Assembly (NCBI RefSeq): GCF_020873895.1
Contig: NZ_JAHWGT010000026.1
Coordinates: forward strand, 1 to 64,000
DNA from: Streptomyces sp. DH12
GTDB lineage: Bacteria; Actinomycetota; Actinomycetes; Streptomycetales; Streptomycetaceae
Reading direction: 5' to 3'
Length of the DNA: 64,000 nt
The notes under the pieces were generated by a model. It made no database searches, was not told the origin of the DNA, and was given only the letters and a program-made list of their open reading frames with translations. Position 1 is the stretch's first letter. Each line of letters starts with the position of its first letter. A program made the translations under genes and the position numbers. This document shows, one piece after another, positions 1 through 8,259 of the stretch.

Positions 1-118
1 CCGCGTATTGCCGCGGCGCCTACCGGCGTCGTGGCGGCCCGGCGGAGCCGGTGTCGGCGGGCCCCTCCCGTGCTGCGCCCCGCCGCCCGGGCGAAGGGCC
101 CGCACGAGGTGTCGGCGC

Positions 119-571
119 CTACCGCCGAGCGGGGTGCCCTCCGCCGTGCTCCGCGCCGCCGCGGCAGTCGGCGCAGACCCCGGTGAGTTCCAGGGTGTGC
201 TCGACATCGGCGAAACCCCGCGACCGTACGACGGCGGCGACCCACTCCTCGATGACCTCCGTGTCCAGGGGCTCGTCACGGCGGCAGCGGCGGCAGATGA
301 GGTAGTGGCGGTGACCGGCCCCGGGGCGGTGTCGGTAGAGCCGCTCGCCCACCTCGTCGCGCACGGCGTCCGCGCCGCCGGCGCGCTCCAGGTCCTGCAG
401 CGCGCGGTACACGGTGGTGAGGCCCACGTGGACGCCCGACTCGCCCATCACCCCGTGCAGTTCCTGGGCCGAGACGAACTCGCCGCGTTCGGCCAGCGCC
501 TTCGCCACGGCGGCGCGCTGACGGGTCATGCGCCGGTTCGTCCCGTTCGTCCTCGTTGCTGTGGCGCTCAC
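119..571 (-). CDS. Fur/Zur-family metal-responsive repressor
   Basis: A 150-residue DNA-binding regulator that should sense a metal (Zn or Fe) and repress uptake genes. The N-terminal winged helix contains RMTRQRAAVAKAL, SAQELH and GLTTVYRALQDLE. The C-terminal dimerisation part has the histidine-rich GHRHY segment and two structural-zinc pairs (ICRRC and GVCADC), as in Zur/FurB proteins. I chose the GTG at 571 because GAGGAG lies 6 bases upstream; a longer reading would run back through a perfect hairpin. It lies just after the metallophore-like operon but behind its terminator, so it probably has its own promoter. It may be a second Zur-like protein rather than the housekeeping one. The family is certain; the metal is inferred. 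Confidence 0.85.
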   Translation of the reverse strand: MSATATRTNGTNRRMTRQRAAVAKALAERGEFVSAQELHGVMGESGVHVGLTTVYRALQDLERAGGADAVRDEVGERLYRHRPGAGHRHYLICRRCRRDEPLDTEVIEEWVAAVVRSRGFADVEHTLELTGVCADCRGGAEHGGGHPARR

Positions 572-608
572 GGCCGACTCCTCGCAGAACGCTGTGCCAG
601 TGCGGTGC

Positions 609-650
609 GGCCCGGGGCCCACGGGGACAAGTCCCCGTGGGCCCCGGGCC
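609..650 (-). terminator. Perfect 20-bp hairpin after the exporter gene
   Basis: Bases 609-628 and 631-650 are exact reverse complements separated by AA. The hairpin lies between the MFS stop (695) and the Fur-family start (571). There is no clear U-tract, which is usual for Streptomyces terminators. It should end the minus-strand operon that starts near 10765. Confidence 0.75.
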
Positions 651-694
651 ACGAAGGTGACCACGCGCCGCGCGCGCACCCGGTCGGTGCCGGC

Positions 695-2017
695 TCAGTC
701 CCCGGGCGGGGCGGGGGACCGGGCGACGACACGGGCGAGGACGAGCGCCACGAGCGTCAGGCCGCCGAGGACGGCCGCCGTGCCCGGGAAGCCGCCGAGG
801 GCCAGGCCCACGCCGCCGAGTCCCGCGCCGACGAAGACCCCGAAGCTCATCCCGGCGGCGTTGAGGCTCAGCGCCGTGCCCCGCAGGGAGCCGCAGCGCC
901 GTACGAGCAGGGTGGTGACGCACGCCGCGACGGTGGCGTGCCCGACACCGACGAGCGCCGTGAGCGGCAGGGCCAGCCAGAGCGACCGGGTGAAGAAGAC
1001 GCCCACCAGCGCGGCCAGCGCCACCACCAGCCCCACCGTCATCAGCCGTTCCCCGGAGACCCTCGCCCGCTCCGTGCTCAGCAGCCGGCCGGCGAACAGG
1101 TTCCCGAGGAAGAACGACGTGCCGCTGAGCGTCCACACCAGCGCGAACGGCCCCGGCGCGAGCCCGAACCGCTCGTCGTAGAAGGCGGCGAGGTAGGCGA
1201 GGTACCCCATGAACGCGGCCGTGCGCAGCATGGCGACCAGTACCAGCGGCACCACGCCCGGCAGGGCGCCCAGGAGCCGGAACGACTCCAGGTAGCCGGG
1301 CCGTTCGACCTTGTCGGTGGTCTCGGCTCCCCCTCCCGCATCCGGGTCGGTCTTCCGCCGGCCCCGCAGCAGGAAGTACAGGGCCAGTACGGAGCAGAGC
1401 GCCGCGACGGCCCACAGGTCGCCCCGCCAGCCCCACAGCAGCGCCGGCAGCGCCACGAGCGGCGCCGCGAGGAGCGCGGTCAGTGACTGGGTGGCGGTGA
1501 TGAGCGTGGCCGCGCGGCCCGCGGCGGCGTCGTTGTCGAAGCGGTCGGCGGCGGCCGCGGTGAGCGCCGGGTTGAGGACGGCCGTACCCGCGCCGACGAG
1601 GAGGCAGAACGCGGCCAGCAGCAGGAGGTCGGCGCCGGCCCCGAGTGCCGCCGAGAGGGCGAGCACGGCCAGGCCGCCCGCGGCCGCCCACTCGCGGCGG
1701 ACGCGGTCGATCAGCGGGGCCAGCGCGGTACCCACGGCGAGGGCGGCCAGGCCGCCGAGGCCGCGCAGCTGGCCCAGGGCCGCGACGCCGCCCCCCGACT
1801 CGTCGGCGATCGGGACCAGGAAGGTGCTGTAGATGGTGAAGGGCACCAGGCCCACCGCGGAGGCCAGCATGAACGGCCACAGGAGGCGGGCCATCCGCAG
1901 GTCGCCGGGGACGGCCGGCGCGGCCTTCGGGTCGGCGGCCTCGGGGCCCGCGGCCTGCGGACCTGACGCCTCCTGGCCCGTGGTCGCGGCGGCGGGGCCC
2001 TTGGTCTCGCTGCTCAC
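695..2017 (-). CDS. MFS transporter, putative metallophore exporter
   Basis: A 440-residue integral membrane protein with about 12 hydrophobic segments. It begins with a roughly 40-residue hydrophilic Ala/Gly/Pro-rich tail, then a first helix near WPFMLASAVGLVPF. The loop after helix 2 (LIDRVRREW) resembles the MFS motif-A region. The GTG start at 2017 overlaps the stop of the DUF364 gene (GTGA), so the two are translationally coupled. As the only drug/metabolite-type exporter in an operon that also encodes small-molecule enzymes and a Dpp/Nik importer, it plausibly secretes the operon's product, as CntE does for staphylopine. The MFS assignment is firm; the substrate is inference. Confidence 0.85.
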   Translation of the reverse strand: MSSETKGPAAATTGQEASGPQAAGPEAADPKAAPAVPGDLRMARLLWPFMLASAVGLVPFTIYSTFLVPIADESGGGVAALGQLRGLGGLAALAVGTALAPLIDRVRREWAAAGGLAVLALSAALGAGADLLLLAAFCLLVGAGTAVLNPALTAAAADRFDNDAAAGRAATLITATQSLTALLAAPLVALPALLWGWRGDLWAVAALCSVLALYFLLRGRRKTDPDAGGGAETTDKVERPGYLESFRLLGALPGVVPLVLVAMLRTAAFMGYLAYLAAFYDERFGLAPGPFALVWTLSGTSFFLGNLFAGRLLSTERARVSGERLMTVGLVVALAALVGVFFTRSLWLALPLTALVGVGHATVAACVTTLLVRRCGSLRGTALSLNAAGMSFGVFVGAGLGGVGLALGGFPGTAAVLGGLTLVALVLARVVARSPAPPGD

Positions 2018-2835
2018 GCCTGCCCCACCCGGTACCGGTAGAGCGCGGTCGCGTCGGCGCTGAACTGGGAGAACGGGAACGGCTCGGCGGACAGCGCGGT
2101 CACACCGGCACCGAGGAAGGCACGGGCGACGGCGCTGCCGGTCTGGGCGTAGACCACCAGGGGGAGTTCCTGCTTGCGGCAGTGTTCGAGGATCCGGTCG
2201 AAGCTGCCGTTGCCGAGGGTCATGCCGGTGGCGACCACGGCGTCGGCCGCGTCCAGGACCTGGTCCATGTCGTCGGTGACGGGGTCGCCCCAGTTGGTGG
2301 TGCGCAGGTTGAAGTCGCAGGGCAGCGGGACGCCGCCCTGCTCGCGTATCGCGGCGACGAGCGGGTTGACGACGCCGATGAGCGCGACCTTCGCGCCGGG
2401 CGCGATGTCGAGGAGCCCGGCGACGGCCGCGTCCCTGGCCTGCGCGCGCTCCTCGGGCGTTCCGGTGGGCAGGACGACGGTCTCGGCCTCCGCCGCGTCG
2501 CGGTGCGGCCGTACGCGGCCGAGGTAGGCGTCGAGCGCGGCGACGCGCACCGCCGCCGACTCGTGGCGGATGAGGGTGTCGAGGGTGTGTCCGGAGGCGT
2601 CGGCGCAGAAGTCGGGGGTGACTTCGCCCGCTTCGAAGGAGCAGGCGCCGAAGGCGTCGCCGGACCGCATCAGCAGGTAGCTGTTGCGGTAGGTGACCTG
2701 GCTGCCGGCGAGGCGGGTGGTGTGGTGGAGCCAGAAGGCGCTGGTGACGGCGAGCTCGCCGGGGAGCGGCCCGTAGGCGCCGTCCAGGACGGCCTCCTGG
2801 AGTTCGGGTACGGAGTGGGGCTGTGTCGTGGACAT
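2014..2835 (-). CDS. DUF4213/DUF364 Rossmann-like protein (putative heavy-metal chelation)
   Basis: A 273-residue cytoplasmic protein. The N-terminal half matches the DUF4213 pattern (LHHTTRLAGSQVTYRN). The C-terminal half is a Rossmann-like DUF364 domain with KVALIGVVNPLVAAI, a mid-domain TTNWGD and VVATGMTLGNGSFDRIL. The DUF364 family is called putative heavy-metal chelation in Pfam, but no reaction is known to me. Start ATG 2835 has AGAAGGA upstream. It follows the PhyH gene by 116 bp and overlaps the MFS gene. In this setting it may be a biosynthetic enzyme for the metal ligand, or a metal/ligand handling protein. Confidence 0.8.
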   Translation of the reverse strand: MSTTQPHSVPELQEAVLDGAYGPLPGELAVTSAFWLHHTTRLAGSQVTYRNSYLLMRSGDAFGACSFEAGEVTPDFCADASGHTLDTLIRHESAAVRVAALDAYLGRVRPHRDAAEAETVVLPTGTPEERAQARDAAVAGLLDIAPGAKVALIGVVNPLVAAIREQGGVPLPCDFNLRTTNWGDPVTDDMDQVLDAADAVVATGMTLGNGSFDRILEHCRKQELPLVVYAQTGSAVARAFLGAGVTALSAEPFPFSQFSADATALYRYRVGQA

Positions 2836-2951
2836 GGTGGTTCCTTCTCGGGTGTGTGCGGACACGGGTGTGGTGGGGGCACCCGGGGGGCGCCCTCGCG
2901 GGGTGCGGCACCAGAAGGCCGTACGGGGTGTGGTGCGGGGGAGGGGAGTGG

Positions 2952-3734
2952 TCAGGGCAGGTCGGCCAGTCGTTCGGCGCGGTAGGGGAGACGGGACAGC
3001 TCCGGCCGCCCCGCCGGTTGGAAGCAGAGCAGCAGGGAACGCCTGTCCCCGGCCGTCCGGTTGGGCCCGGAGCGGTGCACGACGAGGCCGGGGAACATCA
3101 GCACCGACCCGGCCGGCGCCTCGACGGTCAGGGCGCCGCGCACGTCGGTCCGCGCGGCGTCGACCAGGAGACCGGTGGGCTCGGACCGGTCACGCGGCGC
3201 GGGCCCGGCCAGATGGCTGCCCGGGACGAGCTGGATAGCGCCGTTGTCGACCGTGGCGTCGTCGAGGAACACCACGGCGGTGGCGACGTCCCGGGCGTCC
3301 GGGCCCGCGAAGCAGTACCAGTACGGGTGGTCCTGGTGCCAGCGGAACTCCGAGCCGACGCCCGCCCGTTTGAAGTTCAGCTTCGACGTGAAGCGGCCCA
3401 GCCGCGCGCTGCCGACCATCCGCCGCATGGGCGCGGCGATCCGGTCGTCGTCCCACAGGGCGTCGAGCGCCGGGTCCAGGTGGGTGACGGGCGACAGGCT
3501 GCGGACCACGGGCGGACGGGCCCCCGGCTCCCAGTGGACGGTGGTGCCGTCCACCTCCTCCAGCCGATGCCCGTCGGGCCACACGGTGACCTCGGCGGGG
3601 CCGGCCGCCGCCCTCCCGGTCACGCGGGCGAGCACGGATTCCGCGGCCTCCCCCAGACGGGCCGTCTCGGCGGGGCCGACGAGCCGCGGCAGGAGGACGA
3701 AACCGCGGGCGGACTGCTCGTCGAAGGAGGACAT
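2952..3734 (-). CDS. Phytanoyl-CoA dioxygenase (PhyH) family oxygenase
   Basis: A 260-residue non-haem Fe(II)/2-oxoglutarate dioxygenase. The metal triad is visible: His and Asp in RWHQDHPYW, and the distal His in GLVVHRSGPNRT followed by an Arg suited to 2-oxoglutarate. NGAIQLVPGSH is the usual PhyH motif. I chose ATG 3734 (GGAAGGTG upstream) over an upstream start that would add a Pro/Ala-rich, non-homologous 30 residues. It lies 91 bp after the PLP enzyme in the same operon. Members hydroxylate amino acids and small metabolites, so here it probably hydroxylates the metallophore precursor. The substrate is unknown. Confidence 0.85.
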   Translation of the reverse strand: MSSFDEQSARGFVLLPRLVGPAETARLGEAAESVLARVTGRAAAGPAEVTVWPDGHRLEEVDGTTVHWEPGARPPVVRSLSPVTHLDPALDALWDDDRIAAPMRRMVGSARLGRFTSKLNFKRAGVGSEFRWHQDHPYWYCFAGPDARDVATAVVFLDDATVDNGAIQLVPGSHLAGPAPRDRSEPTGLLVDAARTDVRGALTVEAPAGSVLMFPGLVVHRSGPNRTAGDRRSLLLCFQPAGRPELSRLPYRAERLADLP

Positions 3735-3825
3735 GGGGGCACCTTCCGGTCGGGCACGAGGCGCGGGAGGCGGGGCGGGGGCGGGCGTGGCGGGGAGCGG
3801 GCGGCCCCCGCCCCCGCGACGCACG

Positions 3826-4863
3826 CTAGGCCGTCTCCGCCACCAGGACGGGCGACGCGCCGCGCAGCAGGGCGCTGTCGGCCGGCGGCCAGTCCATCGC
3901 CGACCACGGGTGCCTGAGCTGGTCCTGCGTCGTCACCTCGTGGGGCCGCATCGATCCGAGCCCCACGGCGTCGGTGTGGTTCGCGTAGGCGCTGTCGACG
4001 TAGCGGTGCCCGGTGTCGGCGGCGAGGAAGACGTACGTCCGGTCGGTGTCGCGCTCGCGCTCCCACAGCGTGGCGAGGTACGCGGCGCCGGCGGACAGGC
4101 CGGCGAAGATGCCGCTGGCCCGCAGGAGTTCCACGGCGCCGGACATGGCGTAGTCGAAGTTGACCCAGTGGACGCGGTCGTACAGGTCGTGCCGGACGTT
4201 GTGGAAGGGGATGGAGCTGCCGATGCCGGCGATGATCATGTCGGGGTCGGAGACGTGCTCCGCGCCGAAGGTGACGCTGCCGAACGGCTGCACGCCGACG
4301 AGCGTCACGTCACGGCCCGCCTCCCGCAGGTAGGTGGCGATGGCGCCGGTGGACGCCCCGGTCCCGACGCCGCCCACCAGCGACAGGGGGCCTTCGGGGA
4401 CCTCCTTGCGGATCAGGTCGGCGACGTCGCGGTACCCGAGGTAGTGGATGGCGTCGTGGTACTGGCGCATCCAGTGGTAGTGCGGGTTCTCGCGCAGCAG
4501 CTCGCCGATCCGCTCGACGCGCAGGTTCTGGTCCAGGCGCAGGTTCTTCGAGGGCCGGACCTGTTCGAGGGTCGCGCCGAGGATCTCCAGCTGGACGCGC
4601 AGGGTGCGGTCCACCGTGGTCGAGCCGACGATGTGGCAGTGCAGGCCGTACCGGTGGCAGGCCAGGGCGAGCGCGTGGGCGTAGATGCCGCTGGAGCTGT
4701 CGACGAGCGTGTCACCGGGCTTGACCCGCCCGGTCTCCAGCAGGTGGCGCACCGCGCCGAGTGCCGAGTACAGCTTCATCGTCTCGAAGCGCAGGCAGAC
4801 CGCTCCCGGCGGGACCGTCACCACGTCCGGTTCCTTGACCGCCTCGGCTATGTGCTCGTGCAT
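3826..4863 (-). CDS. PLP-dependent cysteine-synthase-fold enzyme
   Basis: A 345-residue fold-type II PLP enzyme. FETMKLYSALGAVRHLL carries the PLP-lysine region, replacing the usual EKxNPxGSxKDR of CysK, and DSSSGIYAHALALAC is the Asn-loop equivalent (SSSG for SSGNxG). GGVGTGASTGAI is the phosphate-binding loop and GLSAGAAY the C-terminal loop. The start has AGGAGAAGG upstream. The altered substrate loops suggest it is not a housekeeping cysteine synthase but a specialised beta-replacement enzyme, as SbnA is in staphyloferrin B. It lies 16 bp after the methyltransferase. The donor and nucleophile are not known. Confidence 0.85.
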   Translation of the reverse strand: MHEHIAEAVKEPDVVTVPPGAVCLRFETMKLYSALGAVRHLLETGRVKPGDTLVDSSSGIYAHALALACHRYGLHCHIVGSTTVDRTLRVQLEILGATLEQVRPSKNLRLDQNLRVERIGELLRENPHYHWMRQYHDAIHYLGYRDVADLIRKEVPEGPLSLVGGVGTGASTGAIATYLREAGRDVTLVGVQPFGSVTFGAEHVSDPDMIIAGIGSSIPFHNVRHDLYDRVHWVNFDYAMSGAVELLRASGIFAGLSAGAAYLATLWERERDTDRTYVFLAADTGHRYVDSAYANHTDAVGLGSMRPHEVTTQDQLRHPWSAMDWPPADSALLRGASPVLVAETA

Positions 4864-4879
4864 GTCCTTCTCCTCCCCG

Positions 4880-5647
4880 TCAGACGGCGTCGTGCCGGAT
4901 GAGCTTGAACAGGTACGCCTGGCAGTTGTCGCCCTCCCACGTCTGGCGGTGCAGCACGGCGGGGCGGAAGCCCGCGTCGACGGCGTGGCCGACGATCCGC
5001 TTCAGTTCGGCGGTGTTGGAGACGATCAGGTGGATCTCGCCGTCCGGCGCCAGCAGGTCGCGGGTGACGATCTGGTCGAAGAAGCGCAGGACGATCTCGG
5101 CGCCCACGCAGACGTTCCGCACCACCGTCGGGTCGTCGCTGGTACGCCGGGAGACCGCGGGCGGGTTGAAGGTGACGACGTCCAGCCGGGCGGAGTGCGG
5201 GAACTCCTCGAAGAGGTTCGACACCAGCGGCCGGAAGACGGTGTCCGACCGGTCGCCGACGATCCGGTCGTAGTGGGCGGCGGCGGTGGCCACGCTGTCC
5301 GGGTGGACGTCGACCGCGTACACCTCCCGCGCCCCCAGGGCGCCGGCGATCACGGCCTCGACGCCCAGGCCGACGCCCATCGCCGCGTAGGAGCGGCCCT
5401 TGACGGGGATCGTTCCGTCCAGCAGGCGGTCGTGGACGATGCGGCTGGTGTCGCCCGGCCGGAAGACCCCCGGCGGCAGGGTGAACGTCCAGCCGTTGTA
5501 GTCGTACGTCCGCTCGGTGTGGATGTCGGACTGGGCGCTGTTCAGGGCGAGTATCTCGTCCCCGGGGAGCGTGTCGGGCAGCGAGTCCAGCAGGGCGCGG
5601 GCCTCGTCCTGGGACGCTGCGGCGCCGGTTGCGGTCCGGTCGGTCAT
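4880..5647 (-). CDS. Class I SAM methyltransferase with NPP motif
   Basis: A 255-residue methyltransferase of the HemK/PrmC-like type. The SAM-binding region is GVGLGVEAVIAGALGAREVYAVDVHPD (motif I and acidic loop), and TFNPPAV is motif IV, as in N-methylating enzymes of the (N/D)PP(Y/A) class. It starts with ATG 5647, and GGAGG-like bases lie just upstream. It lies between the ABC ATPase and the PLP enzyme, so it probably methylates an amine or acid of the operon's small molecule rather than a release factor. The acceptor is unknown. Confidence 0.8.
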   Translation of the reverse strand: MTDRTATGAAASQDEARALLDSLPDTLPGDEILALNSAQSDIHTERTYDYNGWTFTLPPGVFRPGDTSRIVHDRLLDGTIPVKGRSYAAMGVGLGVEAVIAGALGAREVYAVDVHPDSVATAAAHYDRIVGDRSDTVFRPLVSNLFEEFPHSARLDVVTFNPPAVSRRTSDDPTVVRNVCVGAEIVLRFFDQIVTRDLLAPDGEIHLIVSNTAELKRIVGHAVDAGFRPAVLHRQTWEGDNCQAYLFKLIRHDAV

Positions 5648-5758
5648 GGGTCCTCCGTGGTCGTCGGGGTGGGAAGCTCGGGTGCCGGCCGCGCCGGTGG
5701 CGCCGGGGATGCCGGTGGGTACCGGGTGCGCCGGACGCGCCGGGTGTGCCGGGTGTGC

Positions 5759-7423
5759 TCAGGCGCCGGACGCGGTCGGTGCGGCCAGGCCGGTATCGGT
5801 CACGTCGGTGCCGGTCGGACCCGTGCCGGTCGGGTCCGAGCCGGCCGCGTCCGCGCCGGTCGGGTCCGGGCCGGCCGCGTCCGAGTCCGCCCGCCCTCGT
5901 CCGGTGCCGAGGTCCATGGCGTCGACCAACCGCCGGGTCGGCGCGGCCCGGGGCGCGCGCAACACCTCGGCGGGTGCGCCGGACTCGACGACGCGCCCGC
6001 CGTCGACGACGATGACGTGGTGGGCGACGGCGGCGAGGAGCCCCAGGTCGTGGCTGACCCACAGCAGCGCGGTGCCGTGCTCGTCCCGCAGCCGCGCGAG
6101 TTCGGCGAGGACGGCCCCGGTCGCCGCCGGGTCCAGGGCCGTGGTGATCTCGTCGCAGACCAGGACGTCGGGCGCCGCGACGGCCGCCCGCGCCAGGGCG
6201 GCCCGCTGCAGCTCGCCGCCGGACAGACCGGCGGGGCGCCGCGCGCCGGTCGCCGCGTCGAGCCCCAGGCGGCCCAGCAGCCGCAGCGCCTCGGCGCGCG
6301 CGTCACCGGGCGTCAGACCGCGCAGGCGCACGGCGGTACGGGCCACCTGCTCGACGATCGCGTACCGCTCCTCGAACGAACCGCGCACCTCCTGCCACAC
6401 GTACTGCACGCGCCGCTTCTGCTCGCGGGTGCGCCGCCGCAGCACGGGCAGGGCCGCACCGTCCAGGAGCACCTGTCCGCGGTGCCGTTCGTGGAGGCCG
6501 GCCACGCAGCGGGCCAGGGTCGTCTTGCCGCTGCCGGACAGCCCGGCGACCCCCACGCAGGCCCCGGCCGGCAGGCGCAGGTCCACCGCGTGCAGGACCG
6601 GGTCGCGCCCGCGGCCGCGCAGGTGCGCGGAGAGCCCGCGCACCTCCAGCACCGGAGGCCGGTCGGGGTCGGTGGGGCCGTGGCGCACGGTGTCCGGCCG
6701 GGACCGGGCCGGCAGGGCCTCGGCGGGGGTGCCCGAGGCCGTCACCCGGCCCCGGCTCAGGACGACCACCCGGTCGGCGAGGGCCCGTACCAGGTCGTGG
6801 TCGTGGCTGAGCAGCAGGATCCCGAGGCCCCGTCGGGTGAGTGAGGCCAGTTCGTCCGCCAGCCGCATCCGCGCCACCGTGTCGAGCCCGGTGCTCGGCT
6901 CGTCGAGGACGAGGACGCGGGGCCGGCACACCAGGGTCTGGGCGAGCGCCACCCGCTGGCGCTGCCCCCCGGAGAACTGGTGCGGGAAGCGCCGTACGAG
7001 GTCCCGGTCCGGGGGGAGCTGGGCGGCCTGGAGAGCCTCGGCCACCGCGACGGGCGGCGCGGTCTCCGGGCGGTGCAGCCGCGCCAGCTCGCCGAGGACG
7101 GACCCCGTGCGGCGCGCCGGGTTCAGCGCGCTCCCCGGGTGCTGCGGCATGTATGCGACGACCCGTCCGAGCACCGAGGCCGCCTGCGCGGTCGGGCCCC
7201 GCTCGTCCACGACGGTGACGCCGCCGACGGAGACCCGGCCGCTCAGCCGGACGCCCGGCCCCGCCTCGCCGAGCAGCGCCAGGGCGGCGGTCGTCTTGCC
7301 GCTGCCCGACGGGCCGACGAGCGCGGTGACACGGCCCTCGGCCAGGTCGAAGTCGGCCCCGTCGAGGAGGACGGAACTCCCGGCGTGTGCGGTCAGCCCG
7401 CGGACGGTGACGAGCGCGGTCAT
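5759..7423 (-). CDS. ABC transporter double ATPase (DppD-DppF fusion type)
   Basis: A 554-residue protein with two nucleotide-binding domains, powering the Dpp/Nik-type importer encoded just upstream. Domain 1 (about 1-245) has Walker A GPSGSGKTT, signature FSGGQRQR and Walker B VLVLDEP. Domain 2 (about 255-490) has LSGSGKTT, LSGGELQR and VLVCDE. ATG 7423 overlaps the permease stop by 4 bp. The last 45 or so residues are a low-complexity Asp-Pro-Thr-Gly/Ala-Gly tail encoded by imperfect GGTCCGGGCCGG-type repeats, probably expanded DNA rather than a functional domain. Confidence 0.92.
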   Translation of the reverse strand: MTALVTVRGLTAHAGSSVLLDGADFDLAEGRVTALVGPSGSGKTTAALALLGEAGPGVRLSGRVSVGGVTVVDERGPTAQAASVLGRVVAYMPQHPGSALNPARRTGSVLGELARLHRPETAPPVAVAEALQAAQLPPDRDLVRRFPHQFSGGQRQRVALAQTLVCRPRVLVLDEPSTGLDTVARMRLADELASLTRRGLGILLLSHDHDLVRALADRVVVLSRGRVTASGTPAEALPARSRPDTVRHGPTDPDRPPVLEVRGLSAHLRGRGRDPVLHAVDLRLPAGACVGVAGLSGSGKTTLARCVAGLHERHRGQVLLDGAALPVLRRRTREQKRRVQYVWQEVRGSFEERYAIVEQVARTAVRLRGLTPGDARAEALRLLGRLGLDAATGARRPAGLSGGELQRAALARAAVAAPDVLVCDEITTALDPAATGAVLAELARLRDEHGTALLWVSHDLGLLAAVAHHVIVVDGGRVVESGAPAEVLRAPRAAPTRRLVDAMDLGTGRGRADSDAAGPDPTGADAAGSDPTGTGPTGTDVTDTGLAAPTASGA

Positions 7424-8259
7424 CGGACGGCCTCCTGCGTACGGTGCCGGGAACGGGCCAGCAGACGGTCGGCGAACAGGTTGAGACCCACGGTGAACAG
7501 GACGAGCATCGCGGCCGGCGCCAGCACGGCCCACGGCTGGAGCAGCAGGCCCTCGCGTCCGCGCGCGATGCTGACCGCCCAGTCGGGCGCCGTCGGGTCC
7601 AGCCCCAGGCCGAGGAAGTTCGCCGAGCCGACGAGGAAGACCGCGAGGGTGACCCGGGTGCCGATGTCGGCGGCGACCGGGGCGAGCACCGACCGCGCGA
7701 CGTGGCCGCACTGGACGCGCACCCAGGACTCGCCCTGGAGCCGCAGCGCCTCGGTGACGGGACCGCTCGCCGCGTCCAGCGCCGCCGCCCTGACCAGCCT
7801 GGCCACGGGCGGGACGTTCACGGCGGCGACCGCGAGCGCGATGGCGACCGGGGAGCCGCGCCACCCCACCGCTACCACGCTGATCACCAGGAGCGTGGGC
7901 AGCGGGAGCAGCACGTCGAGGGGCCGGATCAGCAGCTCGTCCAGCCACCGGCGGCGCGCCGACGCCGCGACCAGCCCGGCCGCCCCGCCCACCAGGTAGG
8001 CGAGGGCGACCGCGCCCAGGGCCATGCCGAGCGCGCTGCGCCCCCCGTGGAGCAGCAGGGCCAGCACGTCACGGCCGAGCGCGTCCGTACCGAGGAGGTG
8101 CGCGGCCTCCCGTCCGGCGTACGGCGCGGCGAGGCCGGCGGCGGGCACGTCGGCGAACAGCGGCCCGAGGACAGCCGTCCCCAGGGGCAGGGCGACGAGG
8201 GCGGCGCCGACCGACGCCCCGAGGGCGCCGGAGGGGGACCGCCGCTTCAGCGGTTTCAC
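7420..8259 (-). CDS. ABC permease, DppC/NikC family
   Basis: A 279-residue inner-membrane permease of the peptide/nickel class. Typical DppC features are an N-terminal helix (ALVALPLGTAVLGPLF), then HLLGTDALGRDVLALLLHGGRSAL and about five further helices. The EAA-loop region is near VTEALRLQGESWVRVQCGHVAR. GTG 8259 overlaps the preceding permease stop (GTGA). It pairs with the next permease to form the channel for the metal-ligand complex or peptide captured by the lipoprotein. Confidence 0.92.
   Translation of the reverse strand: MKPLKRRSPSGALGASVGAALVALPLGTAVLGPLFADVPAAGLAAPYAGREAAHLLGTDALGRDVLALLLHGGRSALGMALGAVALAYLVGGAAGLVAASARRRWLDELLIRPLDVLLPLPTLLVISVVAVGWRGSPVAIALAVAAVNVPPVARLVRAAALDAASGPVTEALRLQGESWVRVQCGHVARSVLAPVAADIGTRVTLAVFLVGSANFLGLGLDPTAPDWAVSIARGREGLLLQPWAVLAPAAMLVLFTVGLNLFADRLLARSRHRTQEAVR

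Noticed and set aside
276-2911. Very long Arg/Pro/Gly-rich frames overlapping the regulator, exporter and DUF364 genes
   Set aside because: They are other-frame readings of high-GC genes, with no domain, no ribosome binding site and amino acid composition typical of shadow frames.
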